Below are positions 17,053 to 23,180 of a DNA stretch of 25,091 bases, one piece after another. The notes under the pieces are model-generated. The model did no database searches and had not been told where the DNA came from. It saw nothing but the letters and a program-made list of their open reading frames with translations. Source of the DNA: Dokdonella_A sp966248875 (lineage in GTDB: Bacteria > Pseudomonadota > Gammaproteobacteria > Xanthomonadales > Rhodanobacteraceae); the NCBI GenBank assembly GCA_966248875.1, contig CBINBI010000050.1, positions 1 to 25,091 of the forward strand, written 5' to 3'. Numbering within the stretch: position 1 is the stretch's first letter; each line of letters begins with the position of its first letter. A program made the translations under genes and the position numbers.

Positions 17053-17597
17053 GCCCGAGAGGTTAAGGCATGCGAACGAAAGGCGTCACGGTGACCCAGG
17101 AGGATGAAACGCGGGATCCGGTAGGGCGGGGTTTGCGCGGCCGGCGTGCCGCGCGGTCGCGGGGAGGGAGGATCGGGGCGGTGCGGGGGCCGTTTCCCGG
17201 TTGCCGTGAGGCGTCCCGGGTCGACGGCTGGGGAACGCCGGCTTCGCGTTGGCGCGGCCCACGAAAAAAAATTTTCGAGAAAGTGGCGAGATGGGTCTTC
17301 GAATCTCGTATTGGATATTCAAGCGCCCGCCGGATCGATCGTCTTGCCACGACAATTGCGCTAAGGCCCATCGATATCCCCCAAGCACACTATCGATGTG
17401 CCCGTCCGGCGGGCGCCCCTTCTGAGTCCGATTTCGCGTCGATTTCAAACATGCAACCCGCGGCGACCTCGCCCGGACTGCTGCAACGGCTTCGTGGCTG
17501 AAGCTCGGCCAAAGCCGGATGCCCTCGTCCTGGTAGCGGGCTGTTCCGCGCCGCGCATGGCGAACTTCGCCGCCGAATTACGAATTACTGATTTGAG

Positions 17598-17670
17598 CGC
17601 ACGCGACCCGTGCGATCCCGCCCGCCCGGAAGCGGAGTGCGGAGATCCGCTTCCGTTGGCGGGCGGTCTT
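17598..17670 (+). terminator. Strong terminator-like hairpin pair with no gene before it
   Basis: CCGCCCGCC (17618-17626) pairs with GGCGGGCGG (17658-17666), and inside it GGAAGCGGA (17628-17636) pairs with TCCGCTTCC (17646-17654): eighteen base pairs with one small internal bulge and a 9-base loop. TCTTT follows on the + strand. A smaller hairpin CGCACG/CGTGCG (17598-17614) precedes it. The T-tract is short, so an RNA-structural role is also possible. Confidence 0.55.
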
Positions 17671-17704
17671 TCCCGTTCACTGAGGTCGAGCCCGGCCGAG
17701 GGGG

Positions 17705-17800
17705 GAGCGTCCGCCGAACAGCCGGCGGCCGATCGGGTTCGCCGCACGGACGCATGCGCTGGAGAACGCATGCCGAAGAGGAATGTTGCGGCGGACGCTC
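17705..17800. repeat. Nested inverted repeat with 12-bp perfect outer arms
   Basis: GAGCGTCCGCCG (17705-17716) and CGGCGGACGCTC (17789-17800) are perfectly complementary. Between them lies a second perfect pair, GCATGCG (17752-17758) and CGCATGC (17767-17773), with an 8-base loop. The arrangement would fold as a long stem with an internal hairpin in either strand. Confidence 0.65.
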
Positions 17801-17906
17801 AATTCTTCCGATACGAAGTTTGGTGCCCGATCTCGCCACGTCGCGCTGAAATTTCGGTACGGCGGGGTGATGCCGGCCTGGGCGCCGACCGCGACGATCC
17901 GGCGCC

Positions 17907-18326
17907 TCAGCCCGCGGCCGTCGCCTTGTCGGCAACGTCCCGTGCCCGGTGACGCTCGCGGATATGCTGGACGCGGGTCCAGATCTGCGTCGAGAGCGCG
18001 TCCTTCCAGACGTGGCCGAGCAGTCGCACGAAAACGGCGTCGCGCCGGGCACGGCGCTCGACCCGGCTGATGATGCGCGGCCCGTGGCGGCGCAGGAGCG
18101 CCTCGAGCGGGCCGGCGCAGAGGAGGGCCATCGTCGCGTCCGAAGCGTCCCTGTCCAGAACGGCCAGGATGAACTCAAACGCGTCGTTCGGCGCCTCGTC
18201 GCAGAGGTCCCAAACCTTTTCGACGACCCAGGACAGGTCCTCGCGCTCGACCCCGATCTCGGGTGTCCGTTGCAGCTTCAGCCAGCTTGAAACCAGCCGC
18301 TGCCTCTCCTTCAAGCTCATCGGCAT
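17907..18326 (-). CDS. DUF6869-type protein of unknown function
   Basis: The 139-residue protein is acidic in its first half and rich in Arg in its second. Segments such as WVVEKVWDLCDEAPNDAFEFILAVLDRD, CAGPLEALLRRHGPRIISRVERRARRD and FVRLLGHVWKD fit my memory of the DUF6869 family, small proteins often found alone or beside toxin and secretion loci; I cannot confirm this without a profile search. I choose the ATG at 18324-18326, with GAGGA about nine bases upstream, over a GTG at 18341. A strong GC hairpin lies directly upstream of that Shine-Dalgarno sequence (18347-18377). The gene is divergent from the FHA gene. No toxin gene is next to it. Confidence 0.75.
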   Translation of the reverse strand: MPMSLKERQRLVSSWLKLQRTPEIGVEREDLSWVVEKVWDLCDEAPNDAFEFILAVLDRDASDATMALLCAGPLEALLRRHGPRIISRVERRARRDAVFVRLLGHVWKDALSTQIWTRVQHIRERHRARDVADKATAAG

Positions 18327-18346
18327 CGCGTCGGTCCTCACGCGCA

Positions 18347-18377
18347 GGCGCGCGTGCGCGCCCCGCGCACGCGTGTC
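18347..18377 (-). promoter_or_regulatory. Stable GC hairpin just upstream of the DUF6869 gene start
   Basis: CGCGTGCGC (18351-18359) and GCGCACGCG (18365-18373) are perfect complements with a 5-base loop, and G-C plus G-T pairs extend the stem outwards to 18347 and 18377. If the transcript starts further upstream, this would be a strong structure immediately 5' of the Shine-Dalgarno region. Confidence 0.5.
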
Positions 18378-18536
18378 GACGTGAGTAGTTACGAAATTCG
18401 ATGCCCGAGCCCGCCACTCGATTCGCTCGCGGCGGCCGGGCGGTCGGAAAAACAGCGGCGGAGACCATCCTCGTCTCGCGACTCGTAATTAGGAGACGGC
18501 AGGCCGCTCGCCGCGCCGATTCGTGGAGTCGCCGAC

Positions 18537-18959
18537 ATGTACCCTGAAAGGCATCCGCCCGAGGCGGGGCAGCCGACGGCCGAGCCCCCTCAGCCCGCAG
18601 CGGCGGCGCACTCCCGCCTCGGACAGGCCACGCTCGTCGTCATCGAAGGCGAATCTCCGGGCCGACGCCTGCCGATGGGCGACGCGCCGCTCATCATCGG
18701 GCGCGGCATGGGCGTCGATCTGCAGCTCAAGGACCCGACCGTCTCGCGCCATCACTGCGTGATCTGGCGCGCAGCGGGCCGCTGCTGGGTGCGCGATCTC
18801 GGCTCCACCAACCAGACTCGCGTCAACCAGCGCCCCGCGTTTACGACCGAGATCTTCGAAGGCGACGTCGTCCGGGTCGGCCACACGGCGCTCGTGCTGA
18901 CCATGAAGCCCGCCGGACAGCCCGCGCGCGACGCAGCGGAAACCGACGCGTCCCCATAA
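18537..18959 (+). CDS. FHA-domain protein
   Basis: This 140-residue cytoplasmic protein is almost entirely one forkhead-associated domain, a module that binds phosphothreonine peptides. After a Pro/Ala-rich N-terminal stretch of about 28 residues, the domain shows the core positions: LIIGRGMGVDLQL (conserved Gly-Arg), TVSRHHCVIW (Ser-Arg-His), DLGSTNQTRVN (Gly-Ser-Thr and Asn) and VRVGHTALVLTM. GGAG lies about nine bases before the ATG. A Ser/Thr kinase with TPR repeats is encoded near the window's end and could supply phosphothreonine, but no direct link is visible. In other bacteria such stand-alone FHA proteins sit in type VI secretion or sigma-factor circuits; nothing of that sort is adjacent. 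Confidence 0.9.
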   Translation: MYPERHPPEAGQPTAEPPQPAAAAHSRLGQATLVVIEGESPGRRLPMGDAPLIIGRGMGVDLQLKDPTVSRHHCVIWRAAGRCWVRDLGSTNQTRVNQRPAFTTEIFEGDVVRVGHTALVLTMKPAGQPARDAAETDASP

Positions 18960-19022
18960 CGCATGTCTTCGCGCTCGCCACGCGCGTCATGTGCATCGAC
19001 GCTGGCCGCAAGCCGCCGACTC

Positions 19023-19031
19023 TGCGATCCT
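19023..19031 (+). promoter_or_regulatory. Candidate extended -10 for tRNA-Leu
   Basis: TGCGATCCT resembles the TGN-extended -10 elements before orn and bTHX and would place the start near 19038, three bases before the tRNA. There is no clear -35. Confidence 0.3.
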
Positions 19032-19040
19032 TTGCGCCGT

Positions 19041-19129
19041 GCCCGGGTGGCGAAATCGGTAGACGCAAGAGACTTAAAATCTCTCGACGGGCAACCGTCA
19101 TGCCGGTTCGAGTCCGGCTCCGGGCACCA
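19041..19129 (+). tRNA. tRNA-Leu (anticodon UAA)
   Basis: A complete class II tRNA. The acceptor arm GCCCGGG pairs with TCCGGGC, and the discriminator A is followed by an encoded CCA (19127-19129). The D-arm contains GGTAGACGC, the anticodon stem is AGAGA/TCTCT with loop CTTAAAA and anticodon TAA at 19075-19077, there is a long variable arm as expected for leucine, and the T-arm has GGTTCGAGTCC. It reads UUA and UUG, rare codons in such GC-rich DNA. It is followed by the 3' end of the opposing TonB receptor gene. Confidence 0.97.
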
Positions 19130-19160
19130 GACGCGGCTTGCGTTCCAAATCACAACACGC

Positions 19161-21197
19161 TCAGAACAAACCGCGAATCCCCACCGACACGTTGCGCCCC
19201 GGCAGTGGCGCCTGGTCCTTGATCAGCGACGTCGCGAGTCGCGCGGTCGCGTCGGCGAGGTTGTTGGCGTCGAGGAATGCTTCCCACGTCGAGCGGTCGC
19301 TGTTGTAGAAGCTCCATGCGAGGCGCGCGGTGACGAGCGTAAAGTCTTCCGTGTCCGTTTCGAATGCGGCGGTGTCGTCCTGATCGAAGTAGTGGACGGC
19401 GCCGAGGCTCGCGCGCCAGTCGTCGTTGTGCCAGGCAAGTTCCGTTCCGAGGCGGGCGGCCGGGATGCGCGGTACGTGGCTGCCATCGGCCAGCGTGGCG
19501 CGGACGGTATCGCCCCAGATGCGCAGGTCATAGTGGCCGCTCGCGTTCTTCGCGACGTGGAAGATCGCTTCGGCTTCGGCGCCGCGAAAGCGCGCGTCGG
19601 CCTGCGACCAGTCGCGCACGGGCAGGTCGTCTTCGACGAGTCCGGTGTTGGCGAGATAGATGAAGTCGTCGTAACGGTTGTAGTACGCCGCGACCTTCGC
19701 TTCGACGGCATCGCTGTGATAGTGCAGGCCGAGCTGGGCCTGATTCGCGGTCTCGACTCCGAGACCGGCATTGCCGATTTCGAACGTCGCCGAGGCGTTG
19801 TGCGGTCCGTTCGCGAACAGCTCTTCCTCCGCGGGTGCGCGCTGCGCACGGTCGAGGTTGAACGTCAGATGCCAGGCGTCATCGAAGCGCCATGAGAGCC
19901 CGGCCGAAAGACTGAGCGGATGGAAGTCGCGCCGGATGCCATCGTCGGGCCGGCTGGACTGGCTGTCGCCACGCGCACCGAGTTCCAGCTTGAGCGGACC
20001 CCATGCCTTCTGCTCGGTGACAAAGAGGGCGATGCCTTGGGTCGATGTCGGCGGCACGAAAGTCTCGTCGCCGATCGCTGCAAAGTCTCGATGGAAAAAC
20101 TGGACGCCGAAGGCCCCGCGCCAGTCGGCGAGTGGCGAGTGCGTCAGCAGCACGCGTCCTTCGTTGGCGTCGTTGCTGAATGTCGTCCCCGGCGTGTCGC
20201 CGTTGAATTCCACGTGCCGGTAATCGGTATGCCCGAAATTGAGCTCGGCGCGATCGATGCCGGCGAGCGGTGAATCGAGCGCGCCTTTCATGTCGTAGCG
20301 CGTCTGCTCCATCTGGATGTGGACGGGCGGCTCATCCGCATCGCCGGGCTCGGCCGGATTGCCGTAGTCATCGAGATAGCGCGAGACGGAAAGCCCGAGA
20401 TAACCCGAGCCGCCCAGCCACGATCCGCCGAGCGCACCGGCTTTGGTGTGCACCCAGCTATTGTCCAGCGTGCGTCCCGGAATGTCGTAATCGCCGGCGT
20501 GGCGGTCGAGGCCGTCGGCGTGAAGCGCGAAGGTGTCGCCGCCCGTGTCAACGCGGAACATGCCGGTGCTGCCGTCGGATACGCTGTCGTAGGCGATCTG
20601 CGCCCGCCCATTCAGCCCGTTCCGCGGCGCCGCGTCCGGAATGCGCCCATCGACCACATTGACGATGCCGCCGATCGCGCCCGAGCCGTAGAGCAGCGTC
20701 GAAGGGCCTTTCAGGATTTCGATCTGATCGGCAAGGAACGGCTCGACCGTCACCGCGTGGTCCTGACTGACGCTCGAGACATCCTCCGAGCCGAGTCCGT
20801 CGCTCAGCACGGACACGCGCGGCCCATCCATGCCGCGGATGACGGGACGGCCGGCGCCGGCGCCGAACGCGCTGGTCTGCACGCCCGGGACGCCGGACAC
20901 CGTCTCGCCGATGGTTGCGGCGCGGACGTCGTCGAGCGCGGCGCCCGCGAGCACGCTGACCGGTGTGGCGAGCTGGTCCGTCGTCTGCTGCATCGGCACG
21001 GCCTGGACCACGATCTCGCGAAGCTCGGCCGCGGGTTCGGCGTTATCGGGCTTGACGTTGCGGGGTACGTCTCCGCTTTCCGTGCCGCCGGCTGCTGCGG
21101 AGGCGGGTGTGGCGGGTGAGACAGGCTCGCTGGCGGCGCACATCGCCGGCAGCGCGGAGGCGATCAAGGCCACGAGGAGGGTTCGCTTGAGATTCAT
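19161..21197 (-). CDS. znuD: TonB-dependent outer-membrane receptor, ZnuD-like (zinc uptake)
   Basis: This 678-residue beta-barrel receptor imports a ligand across the outer membrane with energy from TonB/ExbBD. It has a signal peptide (MNLKRTLLVALIASALPAMCAA), a TonB-box-like REIVVQA around residue 60, a plug domain (PVIRGMDGPRVSVLSDGL and the hallmark IEILKGPSTLLYGSGAIGGIVNVVDGRIP), and a C-terminal barrel ending with GIRGLF and terminal Phe. The VVDGRIP ending of the plug and the plug's overall pattern recall ZnuD, the zinc receptor of Neisseria. A Zur-type box sits over its promoter, 34 bp before the ATG, and a MerC-type protein and a CDF exporter follow on the other strand, so zinc (or heme/zinc complexes) is the likely ligand. 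Specificity is inferred. Confidence 0.87.
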   Translation of the reverse strand: MNLKRTLLVALIASALPAMCAASEPVSPATPASAAAGGTESGDVPRNVKPDNAEPAAELREIVVQAVPMQQTTDQLATPVSVLAGAALDDVRAATIGETVSGVPGVQTSAFGAGAGRPVIRGMDGPRVSVLSDGLGSEDVSSVSQDHAVTVEPFLADQIEILKGPSTLLYGSGAIGGIVNVVDGRIPDAAPRNGLNGRAQIAYDSVSDGSTGMFRVDTGGDTFALHADGLDRHAGDYDIPGRTLDNSWVHTKAGALGGSWLGGSGYLGLSVSRYLDDYGNPAEPGDADEPPVHIQMEQTRYDMKGALDSPLAGIDRAELNFGHTDYRHVEFNGDTPGTTFSNDANEGRVLLTHSPLADWRGAFGVQFFHRDFAAIGDETFVPPTSTQGIALFVTEQKAWGPLKLELGARGDSQSSRPDDGIRRDFHPLSLSAGLSWRFDDAWHLTFNLDRAQRAPAEEELFANGPHNASATFEIGNAGLGVETANQAQLGLHYHSDAVEAKVAAYYNRYDDFIYLANTGLVEDDLPVRDWSQADARFRGAEAEAIFHVAKNASGHYDLRIWGDTVRATLADGSHVPRIPAARLGTELAWHNDDWRASLGAVHYFDQDDTAAFETDTEDFTLVTARLAWSFYNSDRSTWEAFLDANNLADATARLATSLIKDQAPLPGRNVSVGIRGLF

Positions 21198-21230
21198 TGC
21201 GGGAACGCGGGTTTGTGTTCTATTGAGGAA

Positions 21231-21245
21231 CGTTATAATATAACG
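21231..21245. promoter_or_regulatory. Zur box over divergent promoters
   Basis: CGTTATA-A-TATAACG is a perfect 15-bp palindrome about a central A. It matches the conserved core GTTATANTATAAC of gammaproteobacterial Zur sites. Within it lie a TATAAT on the + strand (21234-21239) and TATTAT on the minus strand (21240-21235), so zinc-loaded Zur would block both directions. Placed before a ZnuD-like receptor, the assignment is strong, though no zur gene is in the window. Confidence 0.82.
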
Positions 21246-21247
21246 CT

Positions 21248-21373
21248 ATGGCTCGACACAGCCCGCCAGAAGTCATGGGGCTGCCGTTTCAGCCGGAACG
21301 GATCCGGCGGCAGCGCCTGGGCTATTCGGGCGACAGACGTTATGTTGTAGCGCACGAGGTGCGAGCAGGGTGA
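21248..21373 (+). CDS. Possible 41-residue ORF between the Zur box and the MerC-type gene
   Basis: An ATG three bases after the Zur palindrome opens a 41-codon frame (MARHSPPEVMGLPFQPERIR and onward) whose TGA overlaps the GTG of the next gene (GTGA, 21370-21373), a spacing usual for coupled genes. If transcription starts 7 bases after the TATAAT, the frame would be nearly leaderless. No Shine-Dalgarno sequence, no known family and ordinary third-position composition speak against it. It could equally be an untranslated leader. Confidence 0.22.
   Translation: MARHSPPEVMGLPFQPERIRRQRLGYSGDRRYVVAHEVRAG
21339..21351 (+). promoter_or_regulatory. Degenerate second Zur-like site before the MerC-type gene
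   Basis: GTTATGTTGTAGC agrees with GTTATANTATAAC at nine of twelve defined positions, and all three mismatches are A to G. It lies 18 bp before the GTG start and 108 bp from the perfect box. It may be a weak site permitting cooperative repression, or chance. Confidence 0.35.
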
Positions 21374-21789
21374 GCACGATTCCCAAGCCTTCGATGACGA
21401 CACGGCTGGCCGACCGCGTCGGTGCGACGGCGTCCTTCCTCTGCGCCGTCCACTGCGCGCTGTTGCCTCTCGTGATCGCCGCACTACCTGCGATCGGGCT
21501 CGGCGTTCTCGCCAATCACCGTTTCGAGCGCGGCTTCATCGTGTTCGCTTGCACGCTCGCCATCACCACGCTCGTGATCGGGTTCCGGCGGCACCACCGC
21601 TTTCGCGCGTTCTGGTTTCTCGCGCCCGGCATCGCGTTGCTGCTTGCCGGCATCGTCGTCGATTTCGAAGAGAGCGCTACCGTGCACGCGATACTGGTGA
21701 GCATCGGCGGCACGCTCGTCACGCTCGCGCATCTGACGAATCTGCGGCTTGCACACGGGCACGTTCACGACGCCGCGTGCGGCCATTGA
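21370..21789 (+). CDS. MerC-domain membrane protein, probably zinc-regulated
   Basis: This 139-residue protein has four hydrophobic segments (about 17-44, 52-68, 77-96, 103-122) and resembles the MerC family of small metal-related membrane proteins first known from mercury resistance. Cys25 and Cys29 in LCAVHCALLPL lie in the first helix; the C-terminus is rich in His and Cys (LAHGHVHDAACGH), suited to metal binding. The GTG start has GAGG ten bases upstream, and an ATG at 21394 is an alternative. It lies downstream of the Zur box, divergent from the ZnuD-like receptor, so a role in zinc import is likelier than mercury resistance; no merR, merT or merA is present. Function inferred from context. 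Confidence 0.83.
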   Translation: MSTIPKPSMTTRLADRVGATASFLCAVHCALLPLVIAALPAIGLGVLANHRFERGFIVFACTLAITTLVIGFRRHHRFRAFWFLAPGIALLLAGIVVDFEESATVHAILVSIGGTLVTLAHLTNLRLAHGHVHDAACGH

Positions 21790-21968
21790 GTGCGACGCAC
21801 GATTACATCGCAGCCTTGCTGTTGCGTCTTCCGTCGCGTTGGGGGCGAGACCATGCCGGAGGCGCGGATGAGGCAAGCCGCGCGAAGCGCTTCCACGCCG
21901 TCACGTGATTGTGTAACCCCAGCCGCGCTTCCTAACATCGTGGCAACCGTCGTTCTCCGGCCACTCCC

Positions 21969-22889
21969 GTGAGCATTCCGCACGAGCTCGTACCGCATCG
22001 TCATCATCACCACGCGCCTGAAGAGCGTCGCGAGAGCCGACTGCTGTTCGCGTTTGCACTGACGTCGGTGATGCTCGTCGCCGAGGCAGTCGGCGGCTGG
22101 ATCTCGGGCTCGCTGGCGCTGCTCGCCGACGCGGGGCACATGCTCGTCGACGCGGGCGCGCTGATGTTCGCGTGGCTCGGCGCGCGTTACGCGCGGCGAC
22201 CGGCCGATGCGCTGCGCAGCTTCGGATATGCGCGGCTCGAAGTGCTGGTCGGCTACAGCAACGCGCTGCTTCAGTTCGTGCTGGTGGCGTGGATCGCGCT
22301 CGAAGCCGTGCTGCGTTTCGCCAATCCGGCGCCGATCCTGTCCGGCACGATGCTCGGCGTCGCTGTCGCCGGGCTGCTGGTCAATGCTGTCGTGCTGCGT
22401 GCGCTGTCGCACGATCACGCCGATCTCAACACGGCCGGAGCGCGGTTGCACGTGCTCGGCGATCTGCTCGGATCGCTCGGCGCCGTCGCCGCTGCGCTGC
22501 TCGTGCGCTACCTCGGCTGGCTGTGGGCCGACCCCGCGGTGTCCATCCTGATCTCGCTCCTGATTCTCGCGAGCGCGTGGCGCCTGCTCGGCCGCAGCGC
22601 GCACATTTTGCTCGAAGGCACGCCGGACGGCATGGACGCGGCGCTGGTCGGCAGCACGATCGAGCGCGAAGCAGCCGGCGTGCACGACGTGCATCACGTC
22701 CACATCTGGCAGCTCTCCGGCGGCCGCCACGTCGCGACGCTGCACGCGCGCGTGCGCGATGGCCATGCGCCGGATCAGGTGATCCTCGGCATCCAGTCCG
22801 TGTTGCGCGAGCGGTTCAGCGTCGATCACGCGACGGTGCAGCTCGAAACGGCGCCCTGCGGACATCCGGGCTGCCGCGAGTCTCCCTGA
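21969..22889 (+). CDS. Cation diffusion facilitator (CzcD/ZitB-type zinc exporter)
   Basis: This 306-residue inner-membrane antiporter has the six-helix CDF fold and a C-terminal cytoplasmic domain. The metal site is seen in LLADAGHMLVDAGALM (helix 2, HXXXD) and ARLHVLGDLLGSLG (helix 5, HXXXD), typical of zinc exporters. The N-terminus carries a short His cluster (HRHHHHAPEE) and a His-containing loop (LSHDHADLN), and the C-terminal domain shows VHDVHHVHIWQLSGG. Its end GHPGC may also bind metal. The GTG start follows the MerC-type gene by 179 bp; I see no strong Shine-Dalgarno sequence or Zur box directly before it, so it may be regulated separately, by metal excess rather than shortage. Confidence 0.94.
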   Translation: MSIPHELVPHRHHHHAPEERRESRLLFAFALTSVMLVAEAVGGWISGSLALLADAGHMLVDAGALMFAWLGARYARRPADALRSFGYARLEVLVGYSNALLQFVLVAWIALEAVLRFANPAPILSGTMLGVAVAGLLVNAVVLRALSHDHADLNTAGARLHVLGDLLGSLGAVAAALLVRYLGWLWADPAVSILISLLILASAWRLLGRSAHILLEGTPDGMDAALVGSTIEREAAGVHDVHHVHIWQLSGGRHVATLHARVRDGHAPDQVILGIQSVLRERFSVDHATVQLETAPCGHPGCRESP

Positions 22890-22917
22890 TCGCGATTGTT
22901 GCGCCGCGGCGGCAGGC

Positions 22918-22926
22918 TGCTATCCT
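22918..22926 (+). promoter_or_regulatory. Extended -10 promoter of the bTHX gene
   Basis: TGCTATCCT is a TGN-extended -10; TTGTTG at 22896-22901 lies 19 bp upstream as a poor -35. The predicted start near 22933 leaves a 33-base leader. Confidence 0.42.
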
Positions 22927-22965
22927 GCGCGGCCCGATCGATCCGGATTTGACGAGGAAACAGCA

Positions 22966-23148
22966 ATGGGCAGAGGCGACCGCAAGACGCGCAAGGGCAA
23001 GATCGCGATCCGCAGCTACGGCAACGTGCGTCCGCACGCGGTGAAAAAGTCAGCGGGCACGAAGCCGGCCGCCGCGAAGGCGCCGGCGAAGGCGGCGCCG
23101 CGCAAGGCCGCTCCGGTGAAGAAGACAGCGGCGAAAAAGACGGCCTGA
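22966..23148 (+). CDS. 30S ribosomal protein bTHX with an H1-like Lys/Ala tail
   Basis: A 60-residue, very basic protein. The first 25 residues, MGRGDRKTRKGKI followed by SYGNVRPH, match ribosomal protein bTHX (Thx), the tiny peptide found near the top of the 30S head in Thermus and also encoded in many proteobacteria. The remaining 35 residues consist almost only of Lys, Ala and Pro in repeats such as KAPAKAAPRKAAP and KKTAAKKTA, resembling the C-terminal tail of histone H1 or of bacterial AlgP/HU-like proteins. GAGGAA lies six bases before the ATG, and an extended -10 promoter is just upstream. The core assignment is strong; the role of the tail is unknown. Confidence 0.9.
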   Translation: MGRGDRKTRKGKIAIRSYGNVRPHAVKKSAGTKPAAAKAPAKAAPRKAAPVKKTAAKKTA

Positions 23149-23180
23149 ACGAAATCCCGGGCACCCCGCGCTCGAACGAA

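Larger units (their letters stand above)
17053..17906. other. 854-bp interval with no convincing gene, rich in inverted repeats
   Basis: No frame here resembles a known protein, and the open frames overlap in several readings as expected for GC-rich DNA. Seen from left to right: a GC hairpin (17135-17154), four G-runs (17161-17189), an A8T4 tract within an inverted repeat (17262-17277), an 8-bp inverted repeat (17369-17398), a small GC hairpin (17400-17414), a tandem GAATTAC (17575-17588), a terminator-like hairpin (17618-17670), and a nested inverted repeat (17705-17800). It may hold the promoter of the ECF sigma gene, one or more non-coding RNAs, or decayed repeat elements. Confidence 0.6.

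Noticed and set aside
17290..17330. Resemblance of TCTTCGAATCTCG to a tRNA T-arm, suggesting an integration site
   Set aside because: No acceptor or anticodon arm surrounds it and no integrase or second copy is present.
17398..17952. A 184-codon open frame on the + strand in the gene-poor interval
   Set aside because: No recognisable domain, runs through the terminator-like hairpin and nested repeats, and its end overlaps the DUF6869 gene.
21790..21972. A 60-codon frame between the MerC-type gene and the CDF exporter
   Set aside because: No Shine-Dalgarno sequence, no family resemblance and it overlaps the CDF start; I regard it as chance.
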